Shown one piece after another: positions 32,665 to 42,866 of a DNA stretch of 42,866 nucleotides. Origin of the DNA: Phialocephala subalpina (lineage: Eukaryota > Ascomycota > Leotiomycetes > Helotiales > Mollisiaceae); assembly GCA_900073065.1 (NCBI GenBank), contig FJOG01000013.1, positions 1,437,548-1,480,413 of the forward strand, written 5' to 3'. The notes beneath the pieces are model-generated. The model saw nothing but the letters and a program-made list of their open reading frames with translations. It was not told the origin of the DNA and made no database searches. The first letter of the stretch is position 1, and each line of letters starts with the position of its first letter. A program made the translations under genes and the position numbers.

Positions 32665-34569
32665 GGCTGCAGGATTGCTTGCGGCTTTCGAGGCAAGCAC
32701 AAGTAGAGAGGGACCTAAGGCGAGAGCTTGAGAACGTCAGTACTAGTCCTCGTGCTTGCGCATCTGCGACGATGGTCGTCAGTGGTTGGCGTCGTGGATT
32801 GTCAATCTGCTTGCTTGGCCAGCCAAATCGGTGTTGTTCTGATCATGTTGCGTCGCGTGCGATGACGGCCAGAACGAGAGGGGAGGGGTGACGAGATGGC
32901 AGCAGTCGCACGGCGCACAAGCGAATGATGCGGACGGCGAATTGAGATTGAGACCTCTGGCAGAGGCTTTCACCTTTGAAGGTGGTGGTGAATGCGGAGT
33001 TGGACAGAGAGCAGGCAGCTTTGACTGAAGTTCGTCTTGAGACAAGTGCAGGTCCAGGTGCAGGTGCAAATGCCAAGGATTAGCCGAGCCCAAGGGAAGA
33101 CAAGCGCCACCAGCCAGAACGATGCCAATTGTGCTGACCGACCAGACCAATTCTTTCCCCTGCCAACAGAACACAAACCTTCAACGCCAGATGCCTCGAT
33201 GCTCCCGATCGCCCGGTGATGTCAGTGGTCGCTGCTGCTGTCCGAGCACTTTATAAACAGCGCAAAAGGCGTCCGCGTCCAAGAGAACCGAAGTTGTGGC
33301 GGCAATGCACATACTACTATTTCAGCAAGGACCAAACTTTCATCTCTGGAGTGGGCTCCTCTTCCGTGCGTGCGAGTTGCAGTGCCGAAGTTCGATCCGA
33401 TGGCTGGTCGTGTACACTTTCTCATACAAGCTCGTTCAAATCTCTTGAGTCGCGATACTCCTTTATGTCTTCAACTATAATTCTCCACTGGGGGTCTGGA
33501 TGCAATGTGTGCTTGTTCCTAGGGCTTGAGGCTGCGTGCGCGGGATTTGTGATAGGTCGAGGCCCAGAATCCTAGACGCTGGGACTGCGGTGGTGGTACG
33601 AGATGGAAAAGGATGCTCTCCTCACTCACCAATATCTTCCATTCGGGCAACAGGACTCCAGCATATCGCGGGCACTGTTGCGCAAACAGTGTTGCCAAAC
33701 ACACCTTCAGCCATGGAACGAATCATGTTGCACTTCAGACGCACTCCCCTGTCCGCCTCCTCATGTCGACCGGCAAAGCAATTTCGAAGGTCGCCGTGGC
33801 ACAATCGAGGGCGCTGGTCCAGAATAATCAGGGCGAAAAGAGCGCAGGTTGGGGATGTCACAGCAGCATTTCGAGGCCGAAAATCCTTCCTTCACATCGT
33901 ACAGGATGAGCCCTTCTATATGTGTTCTGGAACGAGCGACAATCTACAATGCAAATCTAATTGTTATTCCAGAATCGTATGCTTCCTGACACAACTGACG
34001 ATATAATCAGCCCACTGTGGCTGGTGTTTGGGAGCTGAACTGCGTTGATGACTCTAGTAGCGAATCGCAACCCTGGCGAGAATCGAGACAATTGCGAAAG
34101 AGCGGAGAGACCCTGAATAAGCCACCCATTCTTCCGTGCCAATGCCACGTGGCCAACGACCTCTACGAAGGAGAAAGCCGCAATGGCTGCGCTTTTCATT
34201 TGTCTTTTTTGCACCGAGAGAGCCGTCGGGCTTCGAATTGGGAATCTTCGAATTCGATTCGACGCCTCAAACGGGAAATTATGCACTTTCCAGAGTGTCT
34301 CACACTGCTCACTGAATCTGGAAAGTATTTTGTCACACGGTTCCACGACAGGAAGACTAGCCATGCCGCCCACTCACTTTTGAGGAGCTTTCCAGGATGC
34401 GCAGCTCAAGATCTCGACGACCAGAGTCTCCGGTGTCTCACCGCTGTAAAAGCAAGTGTTGATTTGAGGTAGCAAGCCTCAATTATATTTCTCCATATCG
34501 TTTTACCGTTGCGCAAAACTCAAACCTAGAAGTCACGAAGACTCTCCTGACATTAGCACATCAAGCACC
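32665..34569. other. Intergenic region between divergent genes
   Basis: Shared upstream region of SCAP (minus) and the HET gene (plus), 1.9 kb. It contains a short run of CAGGTC/CAGGTG hexamers near 33043-33066. Overlapping frames of 60-156 codons occur on both strands (33536-34006 plus and 33957-34373 minus are the longest), but none has a recognisable motif or codon pattern like the neighbours. I call no gene. Confidence 0.4.
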
Positions 34570-36348
34570 ATGCGACTTCTGAAAACCCAGACCCACGAAC
34601 TTGTGTTCTACCCTGATGATCGAATTCCACAGTATGCTATTTTATCACATACCTGGGGCACACCGGATGAGGAGGTCTCGTTCCAAGATATGCAGACCGC
34701 AGCAGCTGGCTTTGGTCTAGGCACCAGCTCACTAGACTGGAGAAAAAAGCCGGGATGGACGAAGATCCAGCGTGCTTGTGCGGAGGCTTTGCGACATGGA
34801 TTTGAATACCTTTGGGTTGATACTTGCTGTATTGATAAATCTAGCAGCGCTGAGCTTCAAGAAGGGATCAATTCTATGTTTCGATGGTACGAGGAGGCAT
34901 CAGTATGTCTGGCCTACCTCTCTGACGTCCCTCCAGGCTGCGACTTTTCGGCTCAGGACTCGGAATTTCGAAAATCGAGGTGGTTTACGAGAGGCTGGAC
35001 CTTACAAGAACTTCTTGCTCCAGAAACTGTCCATTTCTTTGATTCCGATTGGAACGAGTTTGGTGGCAAACGCGCCCTTTCAACTATCATTGAGGAGATC
35101 TCGGGCATTGAAGCTCGCTACATTGTTTCTGGCGGATATTGGGGCGCGTATGAGAGGCTATCAGAAGCTAGTGTTGCTCAACGGATGTCCTGGATGTCTC
35201 GAAGAAAGACGACTCGCACAGAGGATATGGCATATTGTCTACTTGGCATCTTCGGTATTCACATGCCCATGCTTTATGGGGAAGGAGATAAAGCTTTCAA
35301 AAGGCTGCAGGAAGAGATTATGAAGGCGTCAGATGATATTACATTGCTCGCTTGGGGCTACAAATCTCGATTGAATGAGAAACCTGGAGCAGACAGCATT
35401 CTGGCGCCAGATCCGGGATACTTCAAGAATTGCTACGACCTTGTGCCGAGCGAGTTAGTTGGTTTTCCTCGACCTTCCTTTTCCATGGCGCAGAGAGGTT
35501 TGATGATCAAAATACCAGTCAGGCTTGATCAAAATCATGATCATATCACTTACGCTGTTCTAGCCTGCGGGCACTCGCAATCGATGTTAGCACCGGGCCG
35601 TTGCCAGAAACTATTAGTTATTCCCCTGATCTCCGTGGGTGCGTGCAATTCTCCAGGATTATGGAAGGAAGAGGGCGAATATCTAAGATACCACTGGTGT
35701 ACACCGACTCTCGTCTCAACGGATTTTGTCAAAGAGGCTAGGATGGAAAGCATAGTGATCCTTCGGCCATCTCGGCTCACTGAACGGCCGCAAGTTCCAC
35801 AGGGTATACTCAGACCATTACGAAGAAGCACATTGATCGGGATATACCCTCTGCAGCCTGAAATATTCTTCATAGGGACTCGTTTCATTTCACTCAGCTC
35901 ATCTTGGCTTTTTCAGTCTCGTTCAAAACCTCAATTCCCAAATAACTCAAACACTAGTGCCGTTTCATCTGAGGATGAGAACGAGATACAATGGCGCGAG
36001 AAAAGAGATATGAGAATGTTACTCATTAATACTTCTGAGGGCAACTTACTCGTGGTTCTTGAGTACGGGATGGAAGTTAGTAATGAAATAGGCACGTTGT
36101 ACATCACAACATGCCGCGCTTTTGAGATGCCAGCCGGAGACTTTGATCTAGAGCTTTTACATAACTTAGCGCAGGCCAAGACATATGTAGGGCTACGGGA
36201 ACTTACTGCTATCAGTGGCGAGGAGGAGGATAAAGTCTTTCGAATTAAAGAAGAGGTGGATATTTTCTTGTTTATTCGGACCCATCAGCCTAATCATTTT
36301 TTGAAGCCGTCGAAGACCGAGATCGAAATATTTATCGAGAGAAGCTAG
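34570..36348 (+). CDS. HET-domain (heterokaryon incompatibility-like) protein
   Basis: A 592-residue intronless protein of the fungal HET family, whose N-terminal domain is TIR-like and triggers cell death on recognition of non-self in characterised members. The role of this one is unknown. HET motifs appear in order: YAILSHTWG (22-30), FEYLWVDTCCIDKSSSAEL, MFRWYEEASVCLAYLSDV, WFTRGWTLQELLAPETVHFF, and the post-domain RKTTRTEDMAYCLLGIFG and PMLYGEGDKAFKRLQEEI. The C-terminal 300 residues are divergent, with no NACHT or WD domain seen. The start MRLL at this position is typical of the family. The gene is convergent with the large GHKL-ATPase gene and divergent from SCAP. It has no lesions, unlike many genes in the left half of the window. 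Confidence 0.92.
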   Translation: MRLLKTQTHELVFYPDDRIPQYAILSHTWGTPDEEVSFQDMQTAAAGFGLGTSSLDWRKKPGWTKIQRACAEALRHGFEYLWVDTCCIDKSSSAELQEGINSMFRWYEEASVCLAYLSDVPPGCDFSAQDSEFRKSRWFTRGWTLQELLAPETVHFFDSDWNEFGGKRALSTIIEEISGIEARYIVSGGYWGAYERLSEASVAQRMSWMSRRKTTRTEDMAYCLLGIFGIHMPMLYGEGDKAFKRLQEEIMKASDDITLLAWGYKSRLNEKPGADSILAPDPGYFKNCYDLVPSELVGFPRPSFSMAQRGLMIKIPVRLDQNHDHITYAVLACGHSQSMLAPGRCQKLLVIPLISVGACNSPGLWKEEGEYLRYHWCTPTLVSTDFVKEARMESIVILRPSRLTERPQVPQGILRPLRRSTLIGIYPLQPEIFFIGTRFISLSSSWLFQSRSKPQFPNNSNTSAVSSEDENEIQWREKRDMRMLLINTSEGNLLVVLEYGMEVSNEIGTLYITTCRAFEMPAGDFDLELLHNLAQAKTYVGLRELTAISGEEEDKVFRIKEEVDIFLFIRTHQPNHFLKPSKTEIEIFIERS

Positions 36349-37061
36349 TAAATGAATGATTCCTCCTTTGCTACCACTTTATCAAACCCGGCCTGTTTCA
36401 CTACTTGATGGACAACGAAATCTTTGCGCATTGATCTTAGAGAAGACTGCTAAAAAGCTAAATATTGGAATGTCAAATTTCAATATACAAAAAAGTCAAT
36501 CACACTTACAAGGAGGCTGTCTAATGATGTATGATTCCATAGTGAGGCAGGATATTTATATATACAATTCTACACTTCAACCATTATCTGAGCTCTGCAC
36601 TCGGATTTCATGCAGAGAGAGAAGCTTTTCTTTGAGTGAATTGATTGGCGGGAACCAGCTCCCCGAAAGGTTTAGTCGGCGTGCTAAGTTTTTATGAGTA
36701 AGCTGTCGAATTGTCAGCAGGACTAAGCCCCCAGAGGGCAGAAGAACTTCCAGAGGAGCCTGGGACATGCCCTAGAAATTCACTGGGTGGGTGATCATAG
36801 CAGGCAAAATACTGACTACAGAACCTAACTATGTACATGCAAGTGTGTGTAAACAGGGAAGGTGGGTGGGGAAGAGCAAGTAAAATCAGAGTGAAAACGA
36901 TGAAAGCTGAAGAGCGAGAGTCTTGGGCCCAACGGGCCCTTTATACTCACCCTCGCTGGCGCTCAGAGCCCCTCCGATCTTCAGCAACGAAAGACAACAC
37001 AAAAGCCCATAGGCGACATTTTCTGAATATAGCAAACGGAGAGAAATTCTTTCTAGTCCGG
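36349..37061. other. Intergenic region between convergent HET and GHKL genes
   Basis: 3' flanks of both genes. One 113-codon plus-strand frame (36356-36697) has no motif. Nothing else seen. Confidence 0.45.
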
Positions 37062-40000
37062 TCACTCTGTGTTAACTGGTTGACCCTTCACAGTTCCCTG
37101 GTACCGAAATTCGATCTTATCCTCAGTATACAATTTCCACGGCTCAACCAAAAAGGTGACTTGCGAGTTCTTGCCCACATTATAGACCCTGACAAGAACC
37201 GATGCCTCGGTCGGCATGCCTTGAGTGCTACCACGACGCGTGTAAGACAACTTGCGAATCTATCCAATTGTCGATAATTAGTCACAACATTCTTATAGTG
37301 AAAAAAAAATCCCAAAAAAGAATTTATATGGTTAAGGGCCACTTACTCGCTCAAATTGCTCCCAATTGAGAGAAAACTCATCAGCCAGCGTTCCATACGA
37401 AGGCTTCACTTCCAGATGCCAATTCTTCGGCGGTCGATTGTAGATGGATTGTATATTCTGCCCATATTGCTGAGCCATGATCTTGGCGAATCGATGGTCT
37501 GGGTCGTCGGGAATGGTGAATGCGGCGCCGTATTTACCATCCGTGGTTTTATACTCTGGGAGTCCAGCTTGCGTGCGGAGGGGACTGGTCCAATGCTCTT
37601 CGGGCACGTAGAGACCTTCGAGGCATTGTTCGAGTTTGAGCGAGAGCTAGAGAATGCTATTAGTATCAAATTTTCCTAGGGCTCAAGGCACAGGAATTGA
37701 AAAGGGGGACTTACTTCATGCTCGCCCAGAAACTGCAACGTCTCATCTTCCTCCTCCTCCTCCGGTGCACCCCAAGCTCCTCCACCCATTTGTCGAGATG
37801 CGCCACTTCCCGGTAAAACGACTTGAAACCCCAATGCAGCTAGTTTCTCGCTGATTTCGGCTGCATTACTGCTATTATCCGTGGGCATAAACCAGACCCC
37901 ATTACCGCCAGCCATGGGGAACGAGGAAGAGAACTCATGGAAATTATCACTGGATATGACTCTGAAGAAGAGACTGCTGCCTCGACCACCACCACCACCG
38001 CCACCTGAACCAGAATAAATCGTCTTCTCCTCGGTACCCCAGTCGTAGTCTTCTTTAGCATTGGGATTCCGAGGGATATTCTCCTTATCCAAGAAAGTGC
38101 AGATCTTTTCCTCGTTGTCATTCCCTAACACGAATTGGAATAGCCGCAGCCAATCTTTGGATGTGATTTCGAGAGCCGAACCTAGTGAGGTGACAAGTTC
38201 ATCTAACGTTTTGTCGGACTCGAGATATGAGCTTACGACGTAGATTTTCAGCTTGTCATTCTCCCGCTCAACATAAGCGTCCGTCGGGGATAGTTTTCCG
38301 TCCACATCAGCACCCTGGTAACGGACTGTGTTTCTCTTGACGATTTTGTCGACAAGATATACTTCTATATCTTGCAGGGCAGCTAGCCGTCGTGGCTTTG
38401 CAGAGCTCGCATCTGAGTTCACAATTCTGTAGGCGCGATGTTAGCTCATTAAAACCAATGCGAGTTTATACTTGATAGACCTTACCTAATTAAGAAGGGC
38501 GCCTTGGTGCGCAATCTCTCGGTGTATTGAGGGCTCAGTTTAATCCTTCCTTCAAACTTTGTAGTAGTCTTTGTTGCTGTGGACAGATATCTTCCTTCAA
38601 GGCTGAGACTCCGGAAAACGATCTTCAAGCCAGAGCACAGATCCGGATCGAAAGCCAGAAGAGGTACCGTTTCACAGAAAATTTCCTTCAAGTCCCACCG
38701 ATCAGCAATAAACCACTCATCTGAGCTAGCAGCCGTCCTCATTTCTTTTGGTGGATCATCAGGATTCGTCAAAATGGGCCATGTCTTCAACGATAGAAAT
38801 TGCTGATAATAAGCCTCCGAATAATAGTAAAGGTAGCCGTAATAATGATGACTCGACATGTAGCTGTTTAGTGCTGCCAGAATGCTCCACATATATGCCA
38901 GTGGCTGGTTTAATGTAGGGTCTTCCAAGCTAAAAGAGCTTACTTCTGCTATAAAGTGCGAGATATCCACCTTGGTCAGCCCAAGGATATCCCGGAAGAG
39001 CCGCTCGTTACCCGGATACAAGGAATTGAGACTCCGGTTCACGCGAAAATAGTGTGGGCCGCTCCAGAGGAACTGCGCTGCGAGATACCATTTCCCTTTC
39101 TGAATCTTGCATTCATCGTCGTCGTCGGCGGTGTCTCGAATCCGAGCGAGTTGGGCAGGGGTGGGTGATTGTCGTTCCTCAACACTGCTGGGACCGAGAC
39201 CTTGTCTGCGAGTCGATCCCTCCAGTAAAGAGAGGAGAGACTTATTGGTGGGTTCGTTACTTGAAATTGGCTTCGGTGGTTTTGGGTCAGGTACAAATAT
39301 CAACTTCTTGGTGGAATCGACAAAAAGTTTTCTGTGAAGAAAGTTAGTAACACTATCGAGAACCAAAAATGACTGTAAATCAATCATACTTGACCTCTTC
39401 TTCATCCTCCTTCCTACACCTAGCTTGTATCTGACGCAACAGATTGTTCACCTCGCTCCTCTTGACCGCCGGCGACCCCGCAAGCGTACCCAGCCAGTGC
39501 AGATAGAACTTGAAATCATTCTTGACTCCCACTCCGAAGAGTCCCAGATTCTGCCAGCGAGTATTTTCCGCGTCCTTGATTCGAAGAAGTGGTCCTTTGC
39601 CGCTGGAAGCATAGATGAACTCGTCTAGGGGGAGATATGTTTCATGGAGGCGATACTGCTTTTTGTCTCTACATGTCACCATTGTGTCCCGTAACTCGGA
39701 TACAAGTCGGTCTTGATCAGTGGGAGTCTCGATGGCTTTCGCAGGTACGTTTCCTCCACTCGGTTCAGTTGTCTCTGCTTCCACTTCCTTGGCTTTTAAC
39801 CATACTTCATATTCTGCCCAGTGGACGCAAAGTATATGAAGCCATCTCTCCGAAAGCGATGACTTGATGATGAATCTGAAGTCTTTACTCAACGTGGATG
39901 GTGCGTTGTTTAGTACCAGACGCGGTATTTCGGATACGCCGACGTTGCGTATGATCCATTGAATCCAGCTATCTTGATTCTCCTTGTGAGCTGCGAGATA

Positions 40001-42042
40001 TTTCGGATGGATGAAGTTGAATCCCGCTCTATTCTCAGCAAATACCTTGGAAGCAGAAAGCGGTCCATCGCTATCGATATAAACCTCGCTACCCTTTGCA
40101 GCCTGACCCTGTTCGGTGACAATCCAGATGGGGCTATTCTCATTATTGACCCATAAGGTCGAAAACAAGAACTGAATTTGGGCAATCAGATCATAAGTAG
40201 AGATACTTGGATGCGTCTTCCAGGACTCGTGGAGTTGGACAATGCGCTCCTGAACCACCGTGTTTTCAATATCAGCCACGCCTAATTTCGAGTAGAGCTG
40301 ACGTCGAGCCGGATCTTGCGCTGCTTTAGGGTCGACAATCTGCATCTCAATACCTCCTGGTACTTTGCGATCGCGCTCCCCAGGGAAGAAAGCCTTCTCT
40401 GCATCCGGAGAAACGGAAACCCATTTTCCAGTTCTCAATTCGACGAGTGGAAAGCCTGCAAGACATTCGATCGGATGATCCAAAAGGATATTTGTCAGAA
40501 CCCCAGCAAGTCTGCTCTGCCATTCCGAAGTCTTCTTCGTGAAATCCCCAAAGTACTCCTTAAGGAGGAGGCCCAAATCGGTCAGAAAATCATTGTGAGT
40601 CATTTCTTTGACGCCTAGATATTTGAGGTATTTGAAATCGGCATCGCTGTAATTTTTTGAGAGGTAGGTATGCTCTTTCTTGGGATTCAGTGTGAGTGGT
40701 CGTCCGTCTTGATCTCGAAACTTCTCTGGTATAATGAGGGCCATATCCGGCCTAAGAGGCTTCTCGTCCCAGGCTCTCAAGACCGGCTTTACCACAAGAG
40801 CGTCTCGGATCCCTCGCTTCAAAATCTCAAAGAAACCAGTAGAATTCGATGGCTCAGGCAGATAGCGAATCCATTTGTACTGAAGTGAGGTTTGGTTGAA
40901 GTTTGTTGCTGCTTCTTCAAATGCATTGATGAATCCATTTCGTAGCGTTTCGTTCCATGGATTGGAAGTTTCTACCCCTTCTCTGTTGGCCGTGAGGAGA
41001 AAATCCGCTTGTAATATTACCGAAAATCCAAAATCTTGGATCGGCAAAAAGGCGAAGACGCGCTGGTGGACGATGATCGGTTCTTTGCTCTGATTGACGG
41101 GAAATGCAAGGACGACTTCACTAGATGAGACTCCTTCTCTCCTATCCTCTTTCGGGAGAGCAGTGAGCTTATGTCTCCGAGTCAGATAACTGGTAGTCGT
41201 TTTTCCATCGGCCAGATTGATCGTTTGATCCCCATCCCACACTATTTCATACTTATTATACTGGAATGACTTCATCCCCCCAAAGTCATCATAGATCTGG
41301 ATCTTGATGGTCCTCAGCCTCTGCAGGAAGAGGAGTAATCTCTCATCGAACGTTTCCAGCTCAGCGCGTATCTTCGGCTCAAGACTACTCCCATCCCGAT
41401 CCTTCTTCAACCGCAGATAAAAAGACGTCCAATTTTGCAACTTGGACACAGGAAACCTCTCTACAGCAGGTGTAATCATCCCCAACGGCGCCTCCGAATC
41501 AAACTTGAAACTGTACGCTCTCGAAGAGACCCATACCACATCCGCGACCCTAAAAACGGACTTGAACCCAATGCCTTTCTCGCCCACATAAATAATCGAG
41601 TCCTCAGGTCGCTTTTTGTTCTTCTTGGAACTAGATCCTAATCCGCAGATGGATACTACATTTGCCGGACTGAATCCAACCTCGTTACATTGCACCTGCA
41701 GAGCGCCGTTCTTATGGGTGAAGATCATCGTTGGGTCTTTCTCGTCGAATTTGTTGTCATTGGCGTTCTGGATCAGTTCGAGAAGGAAGTGGGTTGGGCC
41801 TTCGTAGAGCTGGTTTGCCAGACTGGAAAAGCGATGTTAGCCTTTTGCTGCATGCTATATTATGTATGTTGTATCGAAGTTATAAGGGCGACGTACATTT
41901 TGCATGATTGCTCCAGAATCTCTACTAATTTCCCAGGCACGCTCTGCCCTCCTTGGCCGTGACTGATGCGGATTTCTTGGATGTGCTTCTCTGCTGCTTC
42001 CCGCCCGCCTAGCTCTTCCCATTCGGGTTCTTGTGCGCCCAT
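37062..42042 (-). CDS. Large GHKL (Hsp90-like) ATPase with C-terminal NOV_C/DUF3883 domain, six exons
   Basis: Minus-strand exons 42042-41897, 41822-39390, 39331-38486, 38426-37715, 37646-37347 and 37259-37062 give 4635 nt and 1544 residues. The N-terminal GHKL ATPase fold shows the N-box ELIQNANDN (64-72), joined to the first exon by intron 1, then NEVGF (95-99, G1 box) and GEKGIGFKSVF (129-139, G2 box), as in sacsin and NO VEIN-like proteins. The long middle is poorly conserved, with a Gly-run SGSGGGGGGGRGS and an acidic EEEEEDE patch. The C-terminus matches NOV_C/DUF3883: WHLEVKPSYG (E1458 and K1460 of an E-x-K motif like PD-(D/E)xK nucleases), then EFSLNWEQFERIRKLS and ASVLVRVYNVGKN. In the family, plant NO VEIN is the only well-studied member; bacterial DUF3883 proteins occur in defence islands. 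Localisation and substrate are unknown. Introns are 74, 58, 59, 68 and 87 nt. Its start ATG at 42042 is the first in frame. No lesions. Confidence 0.88.
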
Positions 42043-42866
42043 TTTTCTTCTCGCTTTCTCTCGCGTTCTTTTCTTCTTGCTTTCGTTTTCGGCTTTTCAG
42101 CGCTTCCGTGTAGCTCTATGTCTAGAATATATCAAAAGAAGCTCAAGAGAGAGGGTATGTATAACAATGCAACAAACAACTCCAAAATTGAGAAATAAAC
42201 AGGTGTGGTCTAACAGCGTTTAAAATATTCACACTTCTTGTTTCACCGCTTCTTTTTGATTCTTCCTCTTAAGAAACAAAGAAGAAAAAATCATAATCTG
42301 AGCTCAAGGCGTGCTCAGCCTTGACGGCTTGCATGCAACGATGCAAGAATGAAAATCGCCTACATACTTGGCGACATACGATTCCTCCACGTATGGAGTG
42401 GCGCTCGGCGTTTTTATGAGGGAGCCTTACGGGGCTGGAAGGTTGGGTTCTGAGGGAAGGTTGGGTTGCGTCGCGTAGGGTATGTCGGCTTCAAGCTAAC
42501 CGAAAAAACTGCCTGAACGCCCAACTTTCTGGCGTGGAATGAAACTACTCGGTGTCGGCGTCTCCGTTCTATTTAAAAGCACCTTTGAGAGATTGGAAGA
42601 TTCACTCGCATTGCAAAATACATAGATAGAACTTTAAGGATTATATAATTAAAAATTAAATATTCGAATTATTTTAAATGATTTTAAATTTATAGCGGTA
42701 ATCTCAGACGATATTCTTTCGAATTCGCTTCGAACGCAGTTAGTTAGCGTCACCGCTCTGCTCGGACACTACTCACCCTCGCCTCACTCTCTGCTCAGGT
42801 TGTTTAGCCACGTTCCTGCTCTCCCTCCCAGTCACACGCCAGCGAAATGGATACGCCAGCACGGAG
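42043..42866. other. Right-end intergenic region
   Basis: Upstream DNA of the GHKL gene, then an AT-rich tract at about 42630-42700 of the same character as the left end of the window. The final 20 bases start with an ATG in good context (GCGAAATGGA, ATG at 42847) and could open another gene, but only six full codons are visible, so I cannot support a call. Confidence 0.4.

Noticed and set aside
33536..34373. Frames of 138-156 residues on both strands upstream of the HET gene
   Set aside because: No motif or splice support, and they overlap one another on opposite strands.
1..42866. CRISPR array, rRNA or tRNA genes, bacterial-type operons
   Set aside because: No spaced repeats, no cloverleaf or rRNA-like segments noticed by eye, and the genes are clearly intron-bearing fungal genes. 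A tRNAscan run would be needed to exclude tRNAs fully.

Overview
The window looks like nuclear DNA of a filamentous ascomycete (Pezizomycotina, perhaps Leotiomycetes). The evidence is short GT-AG introns of mostly 45-60 nt with CTAAC/CTGAC-type branch sites, a HET-domain gene, an RTA1-family gene, a fungal-type SCAP, and AT-rich blocks holding stop-riddled gene and transposon relics of the kind RIP (repeat-induced point mutation) leaves. Intron-exon structures were worked out by hand from splice sites, reading-frame continuity and family motifs. Every gene model called intact gives a total exon length divisible by three.

Layout. 1-4.4 kb is an AT-rich degenerate block containing the relic of an NFX1-type zinc-finger/UPF1-like helicase gene and a small minisatellite. 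5.1-7.6 kb (+) is a Dur3-like urea/solute symporter gene with eight introns, one of them GC-AG, and a single in-frame TGA. 8.0-8.9 kb (-) is an intact short-chain dehydrogenase. 9.7-13.5 kb (+) is a dead Zn2Cys6 transcription-factor gene; one of its introns holds a 1.84 kb Fot1/pogo-like transposon with near-perfect 52-bp terminal inverted repeats and a decayed transposase. 15.0-16.1 kb (+) is an RTA1 membrane protein. 16.9-18.7 kb (-) is an O-fucosyltransferase-like glycosyltransferase. 19.0-23.4 kb (-) is a tandem pair of membrane-anchored pepsin-fold proteins that lack both catalytic aspartate motifs; the second copy is broken. 25.0-25.7 kb (+) is a probable mitochondrial protein frame with two TAA stops. 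There is an assembly gap at 27.08-27.70 kb. 27.8-28.3 kb (+) is a small secreted four-cysteine protein. 29.2-32.7 kb (-) is SCAP, the sterol sensor. 34.6-36.3 kb (+) is a HET-domain protein, convergent with a 1544-residue GHKL-ATPase/NOV_C (DUF3883) protein at 37.1-42.0 kb (-).

Working together. The genes do not form an obvious pathway cluster. Themes are membrane transport and sensing (Dur3, RTA1, SCAP), secreted or surface proteins (pseudo-pepsins, small secreted protein, glycosyltransferase), and a possible self/non-self or genome-surveillance neighbourhood at the right end (HET plus GHKL-NOV_C). The strongest candidates for an undescribed system are the pepsin-fold pseudoprotease receptors at 19-23 kb and the HET / GHKL-NOV_C pair at 34.6-42 kb.
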